From the NCBI RefSeq assembly GCF_052055485.1, contig NZ_CP197171.1, forward strand, positions 3,596,001 through 3,660,000: a stretch of 64,000 bases of DNA, written 5' to 3'. The stretch is from Amphibacillus sp052055485. GTDB taxonomy: Bacteria > Bacillota > Bacilli > Bacillales > Amphibacillaceae. A model generated the notes under the pieces. That model searched no databases. It saw only the letters and a list, made by a program, of their open reading frames with translations, and was not told the origin of the DNA. Of this stretch, positions 1 to 8,894 are shown one piece after another (the first letter of the stretch is position 1; every line of letters begins with the position of its first letter). Both the position numbers and the translations under genes were made by a program.

Positions 1-737
1 TTTTGTAAAGATGTCAAAACAGGATCTGTCTCGTCTTCAGGATAGATCAATATTTGTTTGGGATTAAGAGCAAGAAATGGACTGATTTGATGTTCATTAT
101 GGGCAAATTGGTAAATATGAATGGGTGTTTCCAATAGTAAATCTTCCAACTCTTGTTTTGTATATTCATGCCCGTTTTCACGACAAATGATGCTTCCATT
201 CTTCTTCCACTTTACAAAACACAAGGGACCTACTTCTCTTTTTTTTACATACTCTCTTAAAGATTGCAAAAAAATCTGATACTGTTCATCTTGCTTCTTT
301 TCATCAATAGCTCGAGCGGTTACTTCATCTAAAAGCCACCCCGCTTGATCGAAAAATAATTGCTTCTGTTTACCATAATCAAAAAGTTCTTGATCTGGCT
401 CTAATTTAAAATACTGTTTCATGGTTCCCCGCAAATCTGTTAAAAAACTAACTTTCTCATAGTGATCCGTTAAGAGCATTTGAGCCGCAAAAGATAAAAT
501 TGTATTCATCTCGTCAAAATCATAATAAAAATACTGATTGATTAAACGCTCAATTAGCATTGGCTTTAAATCAACGTAGTAAAACATTTGACTCAGTGTT
601 TGACTAATCTTTTCAGTATTTTGGTCTAGAATCTCAAGCTCATAATCATTTATCACTCGCCACATCAAATGTTGCTCTCTCAACTTGTCTTTAAACATTG
701 TTTGGTCAAGCTCATGATCAAATTTAATTTTCATCAT
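1..737 (-). CDS. ytxC: Sporulation protein YtxC, 3' end cut by window edge
   Basis: An open minus-strand frame runs from tandem ATGs at 732-737 (protein begins MMKIKFDHELDQT) to the left edge with no stop, giving about 245 residues; the C-terminus lies outside the window. A GGGTGAG ribosome site sits just upstream. The protein is cytosolic-looking with no signal peptide. It is identified as YtxC mainly by position: in Bacillus, ytxC directly follows dnaB-dnaI, as here, and the family is restricted to spore formers. Its molecular function is unknown. The family call is moderately sure; the start could be either of the two ATGs. Confidence 0.7.
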   Translation of the reverse strand, partial: MMKIKFDHELDQTMFKDKLREQHLMWRVINDYELEILDQNTEKISQTLSQMFYYVDLKPMLIERLINQYFYYDFDEMNTILSFAAQMLLTDHYEKVSFLTDLRGTMKQYFKLEPDQELFDYGKQKQLFFDQAGWLLDEVTARAIDEKKQDEQYQIFLQSLREYVKKREVGPLCFVKWKKNGSIICRENGHEYTKQELEDLLLETPIHIYQFAHNEHQISPFLALNPKQILIYPEDETDPVLTSLQ

Positions 738-917
738 TTATTCTCACCCATCTCTTCTTACACTGTTATATTGTATGGATGATTTTTTGAAAAAATGATT
801 AATTCACAATTGAAAAAAGACAAGTTATTATTCTTTCTAAAAATGGACGGGTCAATTGACACAGAGTTTCAATAATAGCTTCAAGCGATCTGTCGCTTGA
901 GATATGGATTCTACTGC

Positions 918-1847
918 TTATCTTTGACTTTCACCATTGACTTCAATTGGATCACTAACTTGTTTGATTCGTTCAATGATTCGTCCTGCCTTTAATTGTT
1001 CAATATCGCCTCGAGCTGTCATGGATAGATGCTTTTCTAATTGATCAAGGGAATAATTAGAACTAAAGAAAGTTGGTAAACCTTCCATCATTCGATACTG
1101 TAAAATTGAACCGAGCACTTCATCTCTAAACCATGCTGATAAGGATTCTGATCCAATATCATCGATCATAAGAGCAGGTATTTTCTTAAATTGATCAATT
1201 TTTTTACTAATGGAATCATCTTTGATTGATGATTTTATCTCACGAACAAATTCAGGCATATAAATAAGCATTGATGCTATCTTTCTATCTGCTAATTCAT
1301 TGGCAATAGCACCTAGAAAATATGTCTTCCCAACACCAAATGGACCGTGAAAATAGAGCCCCTTATTCGGAAGAGCTTTATCAGCCTTATCCAACATCTG
1401 ATAGATAGCAACGATGGCTGGATGACGTGCTGGATCCTCACCATGTATCTCAGCAATAGAGGCATGTAAAATTTCTTTTGGCATGTATAAGCTTTTAATT
1501 AATGAAGATCGCTTCTGCTGTTCTTCTCGTAAAATGGTGTATTTACATTTTTCATAAGTAAGATGAATATTTGTTCCATCCACTTCAATACGTGGCTTAT
1601 AGCCTGGTAGAATATTGTTAGAACAGCCTCCTTTAGGGCAATTATCACAATCCTTGTTTTGGGATTGATACTCATATAATTTGATTAACTGGCGATCCAC
1701 AGCTTGATGATCAAGCTGTGGATGATCCTTTAATAATTGTTGAATATCAGGATCACTCATGATATCTGCACGCATTTGTTGATAGACATCTTGAAATGAT
1801 TGCTTGTCCTTCATCCATCTTTTTAATGATGCCTGAATCGATTCCAT
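918..1847 (-). CDS. dnaI: Primosomal protein DnaI (helicase loader)
   Basis: DnaI is the AAA+ ATPase that loads the replicative helicase DnaC during initiation and restart, together with DnaB and DnaD. An N-terminal helicase-binding domain carries a zinc-ligand cluster (Cys67, Cys70 and Cys75 counted from the chosen start). The AAA+ part has Walker A GPFGVGKT near residue 168 and Walker B LMIDDIG near 226. About 309 aa matches the family. The ATG at 1847 is preferred over an upstream GTG because MESIQASL lines up with the known DnaI start and an AAGAGGTG site lies 10 nt upstream. It is 16 nt downstream of dnaB, so the two are surely co-transcribed. Confidence 0.95.
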   Translation of the reverse strand: MESIQASLKRWMKDKQSFQDVYQQMRADIMSDPDIQQLLKDHPQLDHQAVDRQLIKLYEYQSQNKDCDNCPKGGCSNNILPGYKPRIEVDGTNIHLTYEKCKYTILREEQQKRSSLIKSLYMPKEILHASIAEIHGEDPARHPAIVAIYQMLDKADKALPNKGLYFHGPFGVGKTYFLGAIANELADRKIASMLIYMPEFVREIKSSIKDDSISKKIDQFKKIPALMIDDIGSESLSAWFRDEVLGSILQYRMMEGLPTFFSSNYSLDQLEKHLSMTARGDIEQLKAGRIIERIKQVSDPIEVNGESQR

Positions 1848-1863
1848 TGTTTTCACTCACCTC

Positions 1864-3201
1864 TTACTCACTCGTTTTTTTACTTTTAAATGCTTTTAAT
1901 ATTTCATCAATATCTTTATCAGATTCAGCAGGTGGTGTCGATTGCTTAGGTTGATTTTTCTTTTGTTTCTTAAACCAGTCAGGGACAATATCTTGACTAT
2001 TTTTGGGACGATAATAATTAGCCTGCTTCTTTTGATCCCATTGTTGATATTTGTTATTTTCCGATTTAGCTAAGGTCATGGCTTGGTGAACTGTTTTGAC
2101 ATTTTTCCGTGACCAATGACTGGCGATCTTCTCCAAATAAGATTTGGTCAATTTCATATCTGTTTTAAGCATAACATAATGAATGAGGACATTCATTACT
2201 CCAGGCTCAAGACCTTGGGCAGCCATCACATTTGCAATCATTCTTAAATCTTGTTGGGACGCCTGATTTCCATTTGATAAATCTTCTAACAATTCCTTTG
2301 GACTGATCGTTTCCATTCGTTCAATAAAAAGTTCCTTTTTCGTTTTTGGTTGTTCATCATCTATTTTCACTTTATTTCTTTGATTAACAACATTGATTTG
2401 TTCTGGCAAGGTTTCAACTAAGTCTAAACAAGCTATTTTGAACTCTTCTCGATTCAGTTCATGTTCACTAGATATTGCCCATTGAATCGCTTTTTCCAAC
2501 TGTGTCGTAGTTAACTGATAAAGGGCAGCCATTTGTGTGATTAACTTACAATTCTCATTTGAAAGAATTTTCTTAGTCGGAAGCATGCGATCTTCCAACA
2601 TCTTCTCTAGCCATTGCCAATCTATTTCAATATTGTTTAAAACAGGAGCAGCTTGATTGGTTTCTTGTTCAACAACTTGAGTATTCGCTTGCTCCATTTG
2701 TGAATTGAACGTAAATACATCATTAAAATTTGCGGTAATATTTTCACCCAGCTGACTTGTATCTTCTTGGGTAAAAGAACTAAAAGCCTCTTTTATTGCC
2801 TGATGCTTTGGTGTTCCAATTTGATGTAAAAGTAATTGATTTAGTAAATCATCATTTAAAAACTCTCTAGCTGTTAGCGGTATATTTAATTCATAATGAT
2901 AAACAGTATAATTTTCCTCTTTTAGTTGATAGGTATGAATTAATCCCATCGCTTCACATTTCTTTCGAGCTTGATAAATGATATCTAATGGTTGATTTAA
3001 AATTTGCATCAACTGATGGTGTGTATGTTTTTGATTTGTCTGAAATAAATGATGTAAAGTTAAATATAATGCCGTAGCAACCACACCAATAATAGGCTGA
3101 TATAATTGATAAAGTGCTTGATAATGTTCTTGTGTTAAGGTACTAAATTTTCTAATGCAATAGCCGTCAGAAGGGAGGATTTTCCCAATTGATTGGTGCA
3201 T
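1864..3201 (-). CDS. dnaB: Replication initiation and membrane attachment protein DnaB
   Basis: This 445-residue protein is the Gram-positive DnaB (not the helicase), which bridges DnaD and DnaI when the replicative helicase is loaded at oriC or at restarted forks. A conserved N-terminal winged-helix region is followed by the DnaB/DnaD-type domain around residues 300-380 (KELLEDLSNG and GVMNVLIHY segments), then a basic Gln/Lys-rich tail. An AAGGAGG site lies 6 nt before the ATG. The order nrdR-dnaB-dnaI-ytxC matches B. subtilis. A hairpin with a T-run separates it from nrdR, so it may be expressed partly independently. Confidence 0.93.
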   Translation of the reverse strand: MHQSIGKILPSDGYCIRKFSTLTQEHYQALYQLYQPIIGVVATALYLTLHHLFQTNQKHTHHQLMQILNQPLDIIYQARKKCEAMGLIHTYQLKEENYTVYHYELNIPLTAREFLNDDLLNQLLLHQIGTPKHQAIKEAFSSFTQEDTSQLGENITANFNDVFTFNSQMEQANTQVVEQETNQAAPVLNNIEIDWQWLEKMLEDRMLPTKKILSNENCKLITQMAALYQLTTTQLEKAIQWAISSEHELNREEFKIACLDLVETLPEQINVVNQRNKVKIDDEQPKTKKELFIERMETISPKELLEDLSNGNQASQQDLRMIANVMAAQGLEPGVMNVLIHYVMLKTDMKLTKSYLEKIASHWSRKNVKTVHQAMTLAKSENNKYQQWDQKKQANYYRPKNSQDIVPDWFKKQKKNQPKQSTPPAESDKDIDEILKAFKSKKTSE

Positions 3202-3245
3202 GGTCAGCCTCCTTTATTCATTTTGTTATTCTATTATAGCACAAA

Positions 3246-3267
3246 GAAAAAAGAGCCAAAACGGCTC
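3246..3267 (-). terminator. Intrinsic terminator or attenuator between nrdR and dnaB
   Basis: On the minus strand, the stem GAGCC-GTTTT-GGCTC is followed by a run of six T. The stem overlaps the nrdR stop codon. Because dnaB lies 45 nt further on, it may only partly attenuate read-through. Confidence 0.6.
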
Positions 3268-3730
3268 ATTTCTCATTAGAGTAATTCATTAAATCTTTTA
3301 ATTCATCTAGAAAAACATTAATATCTTTAAATTGACGATAGACAGAAGCAAAGCGTACATAGGCGACATCATCAATATCCGCTAAATGATTCATCACAAG
3401 CTCACCGACATCTTTACTTCCTACTTCAGCTGAACCTCGACTACGCAATTCTCTTTCTACCTCTAAAGCTAATTTTTCAAGTTGTTCATGAGAAACTGGT
3501 CTTTTTTCACAAGCTTTGATAAGACCCCGGATTAACTTCTCTCTACTAAAGGACTCACGAACACCCTCTTTTTTGACGACGATAAGTGGCATTTCTTCAA
3601 TTCTTTCAAATGTAGTAAAACGATAACTACATGCTTCACATTCCCGCCGTCTTCTGATCACATCTCCCTCTTCAATTGGGCGAGAGTCTAAGACACGAGT
3701 ATGTTTATTTTGACAGCTTGGACACCGCAT
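3266..3730 (-). CDS. nrdR: Transcriptional repressor NrdR
   Basis: NrdR represses ribonucleotide reductase genes when its ATP-cone binds dATP/ATP. The N-terminus has the zinc ribbon MRCPSC ... CEACSYRF (residues 1-37) with the RRRREC basic patch; the ATP-cone covers roughly residues 45-140 (VVKKEGVRESFSREKL). At 154 aa it has the usual family length. Of two tandem ATGs, the second (3730) gives the canonical MRCPSCQ start. It heads the nrdR-dnaB-dnaI cluster, linking nucleotide supply to replication initiation as in other Bacillaceae. Confidence 0.96.
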   Translation of the reverse strand: MRCPSCQNKHTRVLDSRPIEEGDVIRRRRECEACSYRFTTFERIEEMPLIVVKKEGVRESFSREKLIRGLIKACEKRPVSHEQLEKLALEVERELRSRGSAEVGSKDVGELVMNHLADIDDVAYVRFASVYRQFKDINVFLDELKDLMNYSNEK

Positions 3731-3755
3731 CATTTTTCATTCCCATCTTTGTTTA

Positions 3756-4148
3756 CTAAACTTGACTGTGAACATCTAATACTTGCATTTCCTTCTGCAG
3801 GTCTGCATAAAACTTTGTAATTAATTTGTGGCTGAATCCTAGATCAAACAGGCCGCCTTCTGTTGTGATTGAAAAATCAATCGCTGTTTTAAATGGTTTA
3901 ACCATGACTACTGTTGCAATGACAAAAGCACGTCGTTTTCCTTTATAGTTAACACTAATTTCACCATGACGTTCAGAAGTTGAATTGATTTCACAGCCTG
4001 ATTGCTGTTTGAAATAGCGAAGCACTGTATCGAAGGCTTTATCTTTTGTTGTTTTAAAATAATGAGTGTTTAGTTCCGGATCCCAATGATTATCGCTTGT
4101 TTCAGAATGATTATTAAAAAATTTATTCCATGATTCCTTTAATCCCAT
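3756..4148 (-). CDS. Conserved cytosolic protein of unknown function
   Basis: This predicted 130-residue soluble protein starts at MGLKESWNKFFNN. The ATG at 4148 has a GAGGTG site 6 nt upstream, so a longer reading starting 10 codons earlier is unlikely. No signal peptide, membrane segment or catalytic motif is visible. The middle has a beta-rich pattern (EISVNYKGKRRAFVIATVV) and conserved aromatic residues. Similar small proteins annotated only as cytosolic protein occur next to nrdR in other Bacillaceae. I cannot assign a function. It is 25 nt upstream of nrdR on the same strand and may share its transcript. Confidence 0.7.
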   Translation of the reverse strand: MGLKESWNKFFNNHSETSDNHWDPELNTHYFKTTKDKAFDTVLRYFKQQSGCEINSTSERHGEISVNYKGKRRAFVIATVVMVKPFKTAIDFSITTEGGLFDLGFSHKLITKFYADLQKEMQVLDVHSQV

Positions 4149-4321
4149 AAATGACACCTCGTTAACATATTTTATCAAATGACTCGTTCAGCTTACCAAG
4201 ATAAAAATCCAAATGATATTTACTAAATTTTATTATAACATATTATAGTCATGATAACGATTATTTTACGATGGAGTTGCCTATAGCAAACATTGAAGAG
4301 CCCTACTGAAAAAATTAAATG

Positions 4322-4793
4322 AGATAAAACGAAACTTCAATCAGTGGGAGCTTTTCGACGCACTAGTCTCTTCGGTGGGACGAGTAATCGCAGTAATGTT
4401 GTCAGGTTAAGGCGACCGCTATGGAAAAACACTACGCTTTCCGTGGGCAAGTCTTTTTAATGGGGCGAGTAATCCCAGTCCCAACACCTGCATGATCTAC
4501 GTCCTATAGACCCCCATCTCCGCGGAAAGCATCCACCTATAGTGGAAAGCACCGATTTTTAATATTTGAATCTTAGCATGCGATTTATCATTTTGAAATG
4601 GATTTACTTAATCGATTTTATTAACCTGACAACATTGGTAATCGCAGTCCCAGGACGTCGTGATCTTAGTCTGTATCCCTTAGTCCCACTGATTGTTAAG
4701 GAACACAAGCTAACGTCTTCGCGTCCTGCGAAAACGCTTGTGTGACCAACATCGTGTTGGCCTGAGTTTTATGGACGATTATCTGTGATAAAA
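4322..4793 (+). repeat. Mosaic intergenic repeat, copy 1 (long, with nested element)
   Basis: This copy fills most of the 865-bp gap between gldA and the small upstream protein gene. The left end has the family motif GAAACTTCAATCAGTGGGAG (4331-4350), and the right end has GAGTTTTATGGACGATTATC with GTGATAAA at 4786-4793. Inside are a GGTGGGACGAGTAATCGCAG module, a nested 242-bp element (4395-4636) and an inverted pair around ACACAAGC/GCTTGTGT. No convincing gene is present in the gap. The same ends recur at seven or more other sites, always in this orientation. Confidence 0.8.
4395..4636. mobile_element. Putative MITE-like element nested in repeat copy 1
   Basis: A 242-bp segment is bounded by perfect 16-bp inverted ends, AATGTTGTCAGGTTAA at 4395-4410 and TTAACCTGACAACATT at 4621-4636. 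The 11-bp sequence GTAATCGCAGT occurs on both sides (4384-4394 and 4638-4648), like a target duplication, though this word is itself part of the host repeat. The interior contains GC-rich CTTTCCG/CGGAAAG words common in Bacillaceae spacers and no ORF. The mobile nature is inferred. Confidence 0.5.
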
Positions 4794-4904
4794 TTTGTGA
4801 GATATCGAGTTTTATCGCTTTAACTTTTAGTGGGTATTCAAATAAATTAACGAGTGGGTTGATCAATATAGCAAATTTTATAATGAGGAAAGATATTGAG
4901 AGAA

Positions 4905-4945
4905 ACTAAACAGCCTAGTACCGTTAGATTATCAGTACCAGGCTG
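4905..4945 (-). terminator. Probable terminator of gldA
   Basis: Downstream of the gldA stop, the minus strand can fold CAGCCTGGTAC with GTACTAGGCTG (11 bp, 13-nt loop), followed by a weak T-rich run. Confidence 0.5.
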
Positions 4946-5013
4946 TAGCGTAAATTTTTGGTTTTTCACTGTCTATTTGATAGGGCGCAGTTCACAGCAA
5001 CCCATGTTGGAGG

Positions 5014-6111
5014 TTAAAATAAACTATTACTTAATTGATCCACTGCAATAATGGCATGTGCAACGTCTTCAGCAGTAATGTCTTGAGAAAGATTCTTCAT
5101 TGTTTCTCCCTCTTGCGTTGCTGCCTCCCCAACTTTTAACAGATCTTCAAAAGATGTTGCATCAAGATGCATTTCTTTTAAAGTTGTAGGTAAACCTAAT
5201 TCTTGATAAAACTGGATGTAGTTAATTAACTCTGTTTCCGGATGAAGCTCTAACATCAATTGAACTAAAGTGCCATAAGCAACTTTTTCACCATGTGTTA
5301 GGTGATGAATATCACCTTCAAGCACCGTAAAACCATTGTGAATCGCATGAGCGCCGGCTAATCCACCTGTTTCAAATCCAAGTCCTGATAATAAGGTGTT
5401 TGCTTCTACAACCGCTTCAACATGTTTTGTAACCAAACCCTTTTGTACAGCTTGGTATGCTGGAATACCATAAGCAAATAGAGTCTCCTCACATGTTTTG
5501 GCAATAGCTTGAGCCGCCAGACTTGGTTTACCACCAGCCATTGTTAAACCACCACTTTTAACATTTGCTCTTGCTTCTACCCATGTCGCCATGGCATCAG
5601 CAATTCCAGAAGAGAAGAATCTGGCAGGAGCTTTTGCAACAACTGCTGTATCAACTAATACGAGATCAGGATTTTTCTTATAAAATTTATAGGATTCGAA
5701 AACACCTTCATCACTATAAATAACGGATAAAGCACTAGTCGGAGCATCAGTCGAAGCTGTTGTAGGTACAATGACAATTCCTACGTCAAGTCCATCTGCA
5801 ATCGCCTTTGCTGCATCTAAAGTCTTTCCACCGCCCACACCGAGTACTAAATCGACGTTATTCTCCTTACCTTGTTCGACAACGCGATCTATTTCATTTA
5901 TCGATGCTTCTCCATTAAATTCTACAAAGTGAAAATCTAATTTCTCATGATTAAAACTCGTTTGAATTTGTTCACCTGTGATTTCCCATACTGTTTGATC
6001 GGACAAGATTAATGGTTTTTTCCCTAGAACGTGTACATATTTCCCGACATTGTTTAATTCATTTTTTCCTTGAATATACTTGCTTGGTGATGTGAAAATA
6101 GTTGCTGACAT
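5014..6111 (-). CDS. gldA: Glycerol dehydrogenase (NAD+), iron/zinc ADH family
   Basis: The enzyme oxidises glycerol to dihydroxyacetone with NAD+ in the cytosol. At 365 aa it matches E. coli and Bacillus GldA. The NAD-binding motif GVGGGKTLD is at residues 91-99, and the divalent-metal ligands appear as Asp172 (GIADAMATW), His255 (GAHAIHNG) and His273 (THGEKVAYG). The position is unusual: in B. subtilis the space between coaE and nrdR holds gapB and speD, so gldA replaces these or was inserted. It is likely monocistronic: a candidate promoter lies upstream and a hairpin downstream. A related polyol dehydrogenase activity cannot be excluded. Confidence 0.9.
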   Translation of the reverse strand: MSATIFTSPSKYIQGKNELNNVGKYVHVLGKKPLILSDQTVWEITGEQIQTSFNHEKLDFHFVEFNGEASINEIDRVVEQGKENNVDLVLGVGGGKTLDAAKAIADGLDVGIVIVPTTASTDAPTSALSVIYSDEGVFESYKFYKKNPDLVLVDTAVVAKAPARFFSSGIADAMATWVEARANVKSGGLTMAGGKPSLAAQAIAKTCEETLFAYGIPAYQAVQKGLVTKHVEAVVEANTLLSGLGFETGGLAGAHAIHNGFTVLEGDIHHLTHGEKVAYGTLVQLMLELHPETELINYIQFYQELGLPTTLKEMHLDATSFEDLLKVGEAATQEGETMKNLSQDITAEDVAHAIIAVDQLSNSLF

Positions 6112-6154
6112 TTACATATCTCCTATACAATATATTTTTACTGCTTCTTTTAAT

Positions 6155-6184
6155 AGTATACCCCAGTTTTAATTTGAAGGGCAA
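6155..6184 (-). promoter_or_regulatory. Candidate sigma-A promoter for gldA
   Basis: Read on the minus strand: TTGCCC (6179-6184), an 18-nt spacer, then TATACT (6155-6160). It lies about 45 nt upstream of the start codon, behind an AGGAGAT ribosome site. Confidence 0.4.
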
Positions 6185-6200
6185 ATAGTTTGCTCATAAA

Positions 6201-6812
6201 TTAACAATCTTTTTTGTTGTCTTTTAATTGTGTGATTAATTGCCGAAATTGCTGCGCCGTTTCTTGTTTCGAATCATTGTTGTCAATGAGGAAATCAGCT
6301 TTTTGTTTCTTTTCCTCAATCGACATTTGAGCTTCTATCCGTTGTCTTGCATGTTCTTCAGTTAATTGATCTCGTCTTTTCAAACGTTCAAGTTGTTTCT
6401 CGGGTGAAGTATAAACAACAATTACTTTTTCAACAAGCTTGATTAAATTTAATTCAAATAAAAGTGGAATGTCTAAAATAATTAAAGTGTGATCTTCGGC
6501 AATCAAGCGGTCTCTTTCTTTAATGATTTGATCAATGATAATTGGATGTACAATGCCATTTAATTGATCTCGTTTTTCTTGATTATTAAAAATGAGTTGC
6601 GCCAATTTTTTACGATCAATGGACTGATCAGTAGCTAAAATGTCTCGACCAAATGCTGACACAATCTTCTGATAAGCTTCACGGTCAGGTTCTACTACCT
6701 GCCGTGAAATCAGATCAGCATCTACAATTGGAATTCCTTCTTTTTTAAATAGTTTTGCAACTGTACTTTTTCCGGTTGCAATACTTCCAGTCAACCCGAT
6801 CACAAGTGTCAT
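6201..6812 (-). CDS. coaE: Dephospho-CoA kinase
   Basis: CoaE phosphorylates dephospho-CoA at the 3'-hydroxyl, the last step of coenzyme A synthesis. The P-loop GLTGSIATGKST is at residues 6-17, the DADLISRQVV substrate loop follows near 33, and the HPIII and LDIPLLFE segments are typical of the family. The start is set at the second of two ATGs (6812) because AGGTG lies 6 nt upstream; a GTG further up is part of the ribosome site. About 203 aa is normal. It lies in the conserved polA-mutM-ytaF-coaE order; a mosaic repeat separates it from ytaF. Confidence 0.95.
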   Translation of the reverse strand: MTLVIGLTGSIATGKSTVAKLFKKEGIPIVDADLISRQVVEPDREAYQKIVSAFGRDILATDQSIDRKKLAQLIFNNQEKRDQLNGIVHPIIIDQIIKERDRLIAEDHTLIILDIPLLFELNLIKLVEKVIVVYTSPEKQLERLKRRDQLTEEHARQRIEAQMSIEEKKQKADFLIDNNDSKQETAQQFRQLITQLKDNKKDC

Positions 6813-6906
6813 CATTATCACCTACATCTTTAATCATTAATTTAAATTCCCCTGTAGACAGTGTTAGTCGCTAAAATCAATTAACCAAAAGCTTTCCTTG
6901 AATACT

Positions 6907-7321
6907 GATAAAACGAAACTTCAATCAGTGGGAGTTTTTCGACGCATAGGATGTACTAGTGCAGACGTTACGATAGGACGTCGTGATCTTAGTCTGTATC
7001 CCTTAGTCCCACTGACTGGGACTGGGGCTGTGATTACTCGCCCCACCGAAGACATTTGCGATTACTCGTCCCACCGAAAACATTTGTTTAGTTAAGTGAA
7101 TCAGGACATTAGCTCACCTGTAGCTCCCGCCTAATAGATTTGTTTCCTCTCTATTAGGAAGGACCACAGGCTAAAACCACCACATCGTGTGGTAACGCCT
7201 GCGTGACCAACGTCGTGGGACTGGGACTGCGGTTACTCGCCCCACCGAAGATATTTGCGGTTACTCGCCCCATCGAACCCCATTGTTGCCCCGAGTTTTA
7301 CGGACGGTTATCTGTGATAAA
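6907..7321 (+). repeat. Mosaic intergenic repeat, copy 2 (long)
   Basis: This copy occupies the gap between ytaF and coaE. The left end is GATAAAACGAAACTTC (6907-6922) followed by AATCAGTGGGAG; the right end GAGTTTTACGGACGGTTATC and GTGATAAA finishes at 7321, 12 nt from the ytaF stop. Inner GGTGGG-ACGAGTAA modules are present in inverted form (for example GTTACTCGCCCCACCGAAG at 7232-7250). A short plus-strand open frame here is an artefact of the repeat. Confidence 0.8.
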
Positions 7322-7333
7322 TGTTTAAAGGCT

Positions 7334-7972
7334 TCATACTGGGATAAATAAACGGCTGATACCAATTAAAATAAGCAGTAACCCGGGAATATAGCGAATC
7401 GATGCATGTAATTCCTTTTGGGCAAATTTACCTCCAATAAAAAGTCCAAGTACTAAAAAGGCAATTGTCATCAATATGATTAAGACAATAGCAACCAAGC
7501 GAAAGCCTACTAAGGAAGCACCCAGTCCGGCAGCACCAGCATCAATCGATAGCGCTAAAGCTAGCCAGATTGTTTCAAGCCCAGTAATATCTCCCGATTG
7601 GTCAAGATCCGCAAGCACTGGCTTATTAAAAATTTTTATGACAATATCCATTCTTTTGAATTTCAAATGATAGCTTTTACTTGAGCTGGGTTTTTCCTGT
7701 GGTTGATCAAAGGAAAACAAACTATAACAGCCTAACCCAATTAATAAAACAGCCCCAATCACAGTCATCAGTGTCTCTGTAATAAAAAAAGCAAGTACTT
7801 GACCAGCAATCATCGAAAGACCGAAAGCTAATCCTGAACAAATACCGATTAAACCAATCACAGTTGGCGCTAAGTTTAATTTTTTCAATCCATAACTAAA
7901 TGCAACCATAAAGCTATCGATACTCACCGCAATGACTAAAAAAAATAAGGAGAGTATATCGAACATCTCCAT
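7334..7972 (-). CDS. ytaF: Sporulation membrane protein YtaF
   Basis: This integral membrane protein of 212 aa has six hydrophobic segments: about residues 5-27, 32-55, 62-83, 130-150, 156-178 and 188-208. It is related to the MntP-type putative cation efflux family; conserved acidic residues lie in membrane segments (VSIDSFMVAFSYG near 16, LALSIDAGAAGLG near 144). YtaF is known from sporulation gene surveys in Bacillus; its transported ion is not established. The ATG at 7972 has AGAGG 6 nt upstream; a longer frame reaching into mutM has no ribosome site. It lies 77 nt after mutM. Confidence 0.88.
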   Translation of the reverse strand: MEMFDILSLFFLVIAVSIDSFMVAFSYGLKKLNLAPTVIGLIGICSGLAFGLSMIAGQVLAFFITETLMTVIGAVLLIGLGCYSLFSFDQPQEKPSSSKSYHLKFKRMDIVIKIFNKPVLADLDQSGDITGLETIWLALALSIDAGAAGLGASLVGFRLVAIVLIILMTIAFLVLGLFIGGKFAQKELHASIRYIPGLLLILIGISRLFIPV

Positions 7973-8049
7973 ACACATCCTCTCCAAGTTCAATAAATTA
8001 ACTTGGAATAGTATATGGATAGACAAAAAAAGATGTGAGTATATTGTGT

Positions 8050-8880
8050 TTAAGATATCATTTGACAAGTTGGGCAAACGTGAGTGCCACGATTAGATAC
8101 CTTGAACTTTTCGATTTCACTTCCGCATTTTTTGCATGGTGTGCCCGTTTGTCCATAAACAAACAGTTCTTGTTGAAACATTCCGATATCACCAAGGCTG
8201 TTCACATAGCTTCTAATAGTTGTACCACCTTGTTTAATTGCTTCTTTGAGTGTGTCTTGAGCTTCTTTTAAAATACGTTCAACTTCTTCTTCCGTTAATG
8301 TCGTTCCCTTGCGAAGCGGATGAATATTTGCTCGAAATAAAGTTTCATCAACATAAATATTCCCAAGCCCTGCAATAACCGTTTGATCTAATAATATATT
8401 CTTGATTACGCGATTACTTTTTTGTATTTTTGGAAAGATCCTTTCCAATGAGTAATTAGTTTCAAAAGGATCGGGACCTAATTGGATTAAGGGCGCTGAT
8501 TGATCAGCTTGATCTTTGGGAAACAAATGCATTGTACCAAATTTCCGAACATCATGATAACGCAAGGTCTTCCCACTTTCAAAATGAAAAATAACATGGG
8601 TATGTTTATCTTTCTCAATTTCAGCAGAATATACACCATATTTCCCTTCCATTCTGAGATGAGAAACAAGTGAGTAATGTTCCAACTCAAAGATAAGAAA
8701 CTTCCCTTTTCGCTTCACATCAATAATCTTCTCATTTTCAAGAGCAACTTTGAAAATTGATACATCATCTGGTTTTTTAATCATCCTTGGCCAATAAACC
8801 TCAACCTTTGTAATTGCTTCCCCTTTGACAAGTTCTAATAAAGTCTTTCTGACTGTTTCTACTTCTGGTAATTCTGGCAT
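8050..8880 (-). CDS. mutM: Formamidopyrimidine-DNA glycosylase (Fpg/MutM)
   Basis: MutM removes 8-oxoguanine and Fapy lesions and cuts the abasic site by beta,delta-elimination. The N-terminus MPELPEVETV supplies the catalytic Pro2 and Glu3; the conserved Lys lies in RKGKFLIF near residue 58. A helix-two-turn-helix (NILLDQTVIAGLGNIYVDE) spans residues about 160-178. The C-terminal zinc finger is CKKC ... CPTC (about 249-272). The length of 276 aa is standard. The gene follows polA by 14 nt and is probably co-transcribed with it in a DNA-repair unit. Confidence 0.97.
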   Translation of the reverse strand: MPELPEVETVRKTLLELVKGEAITKVEVYWPRMIKKPDDVSIFKVALENEKIIDVKRKGKFLIFELEHYSLVSHLRMEGKYGVYSAEIEKDKHTHVIFHFESGKTLRYHDVRKFGTMHLFPKDQADQSAPLIQLGPDPFETNYSLERIFPKIQKSNRVIKNILLDQTVIAGLGNIYVDETLFRANIHPLRKGTTLTEEEVERILKEAQDTLKEAIKQGGTTIRSYVNSLGDIGMFQQELFVYGQTGTPCKKCGSEIEKFKVSNRGTHVCPTCQMIS

Positions 8881-8894
8881 AACGATTTTCCTCT

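Noticed and set aside
4322..4793. CRISPR array
   Set aside because: The repeated words have no regular spacing and no unique spacers between equal repeats.
6898..7095. Plus-strand frame of 65 codons
   Set aside because: It lies within mosaic repeat copy 2, has no ribosome site and no protein-like composition.
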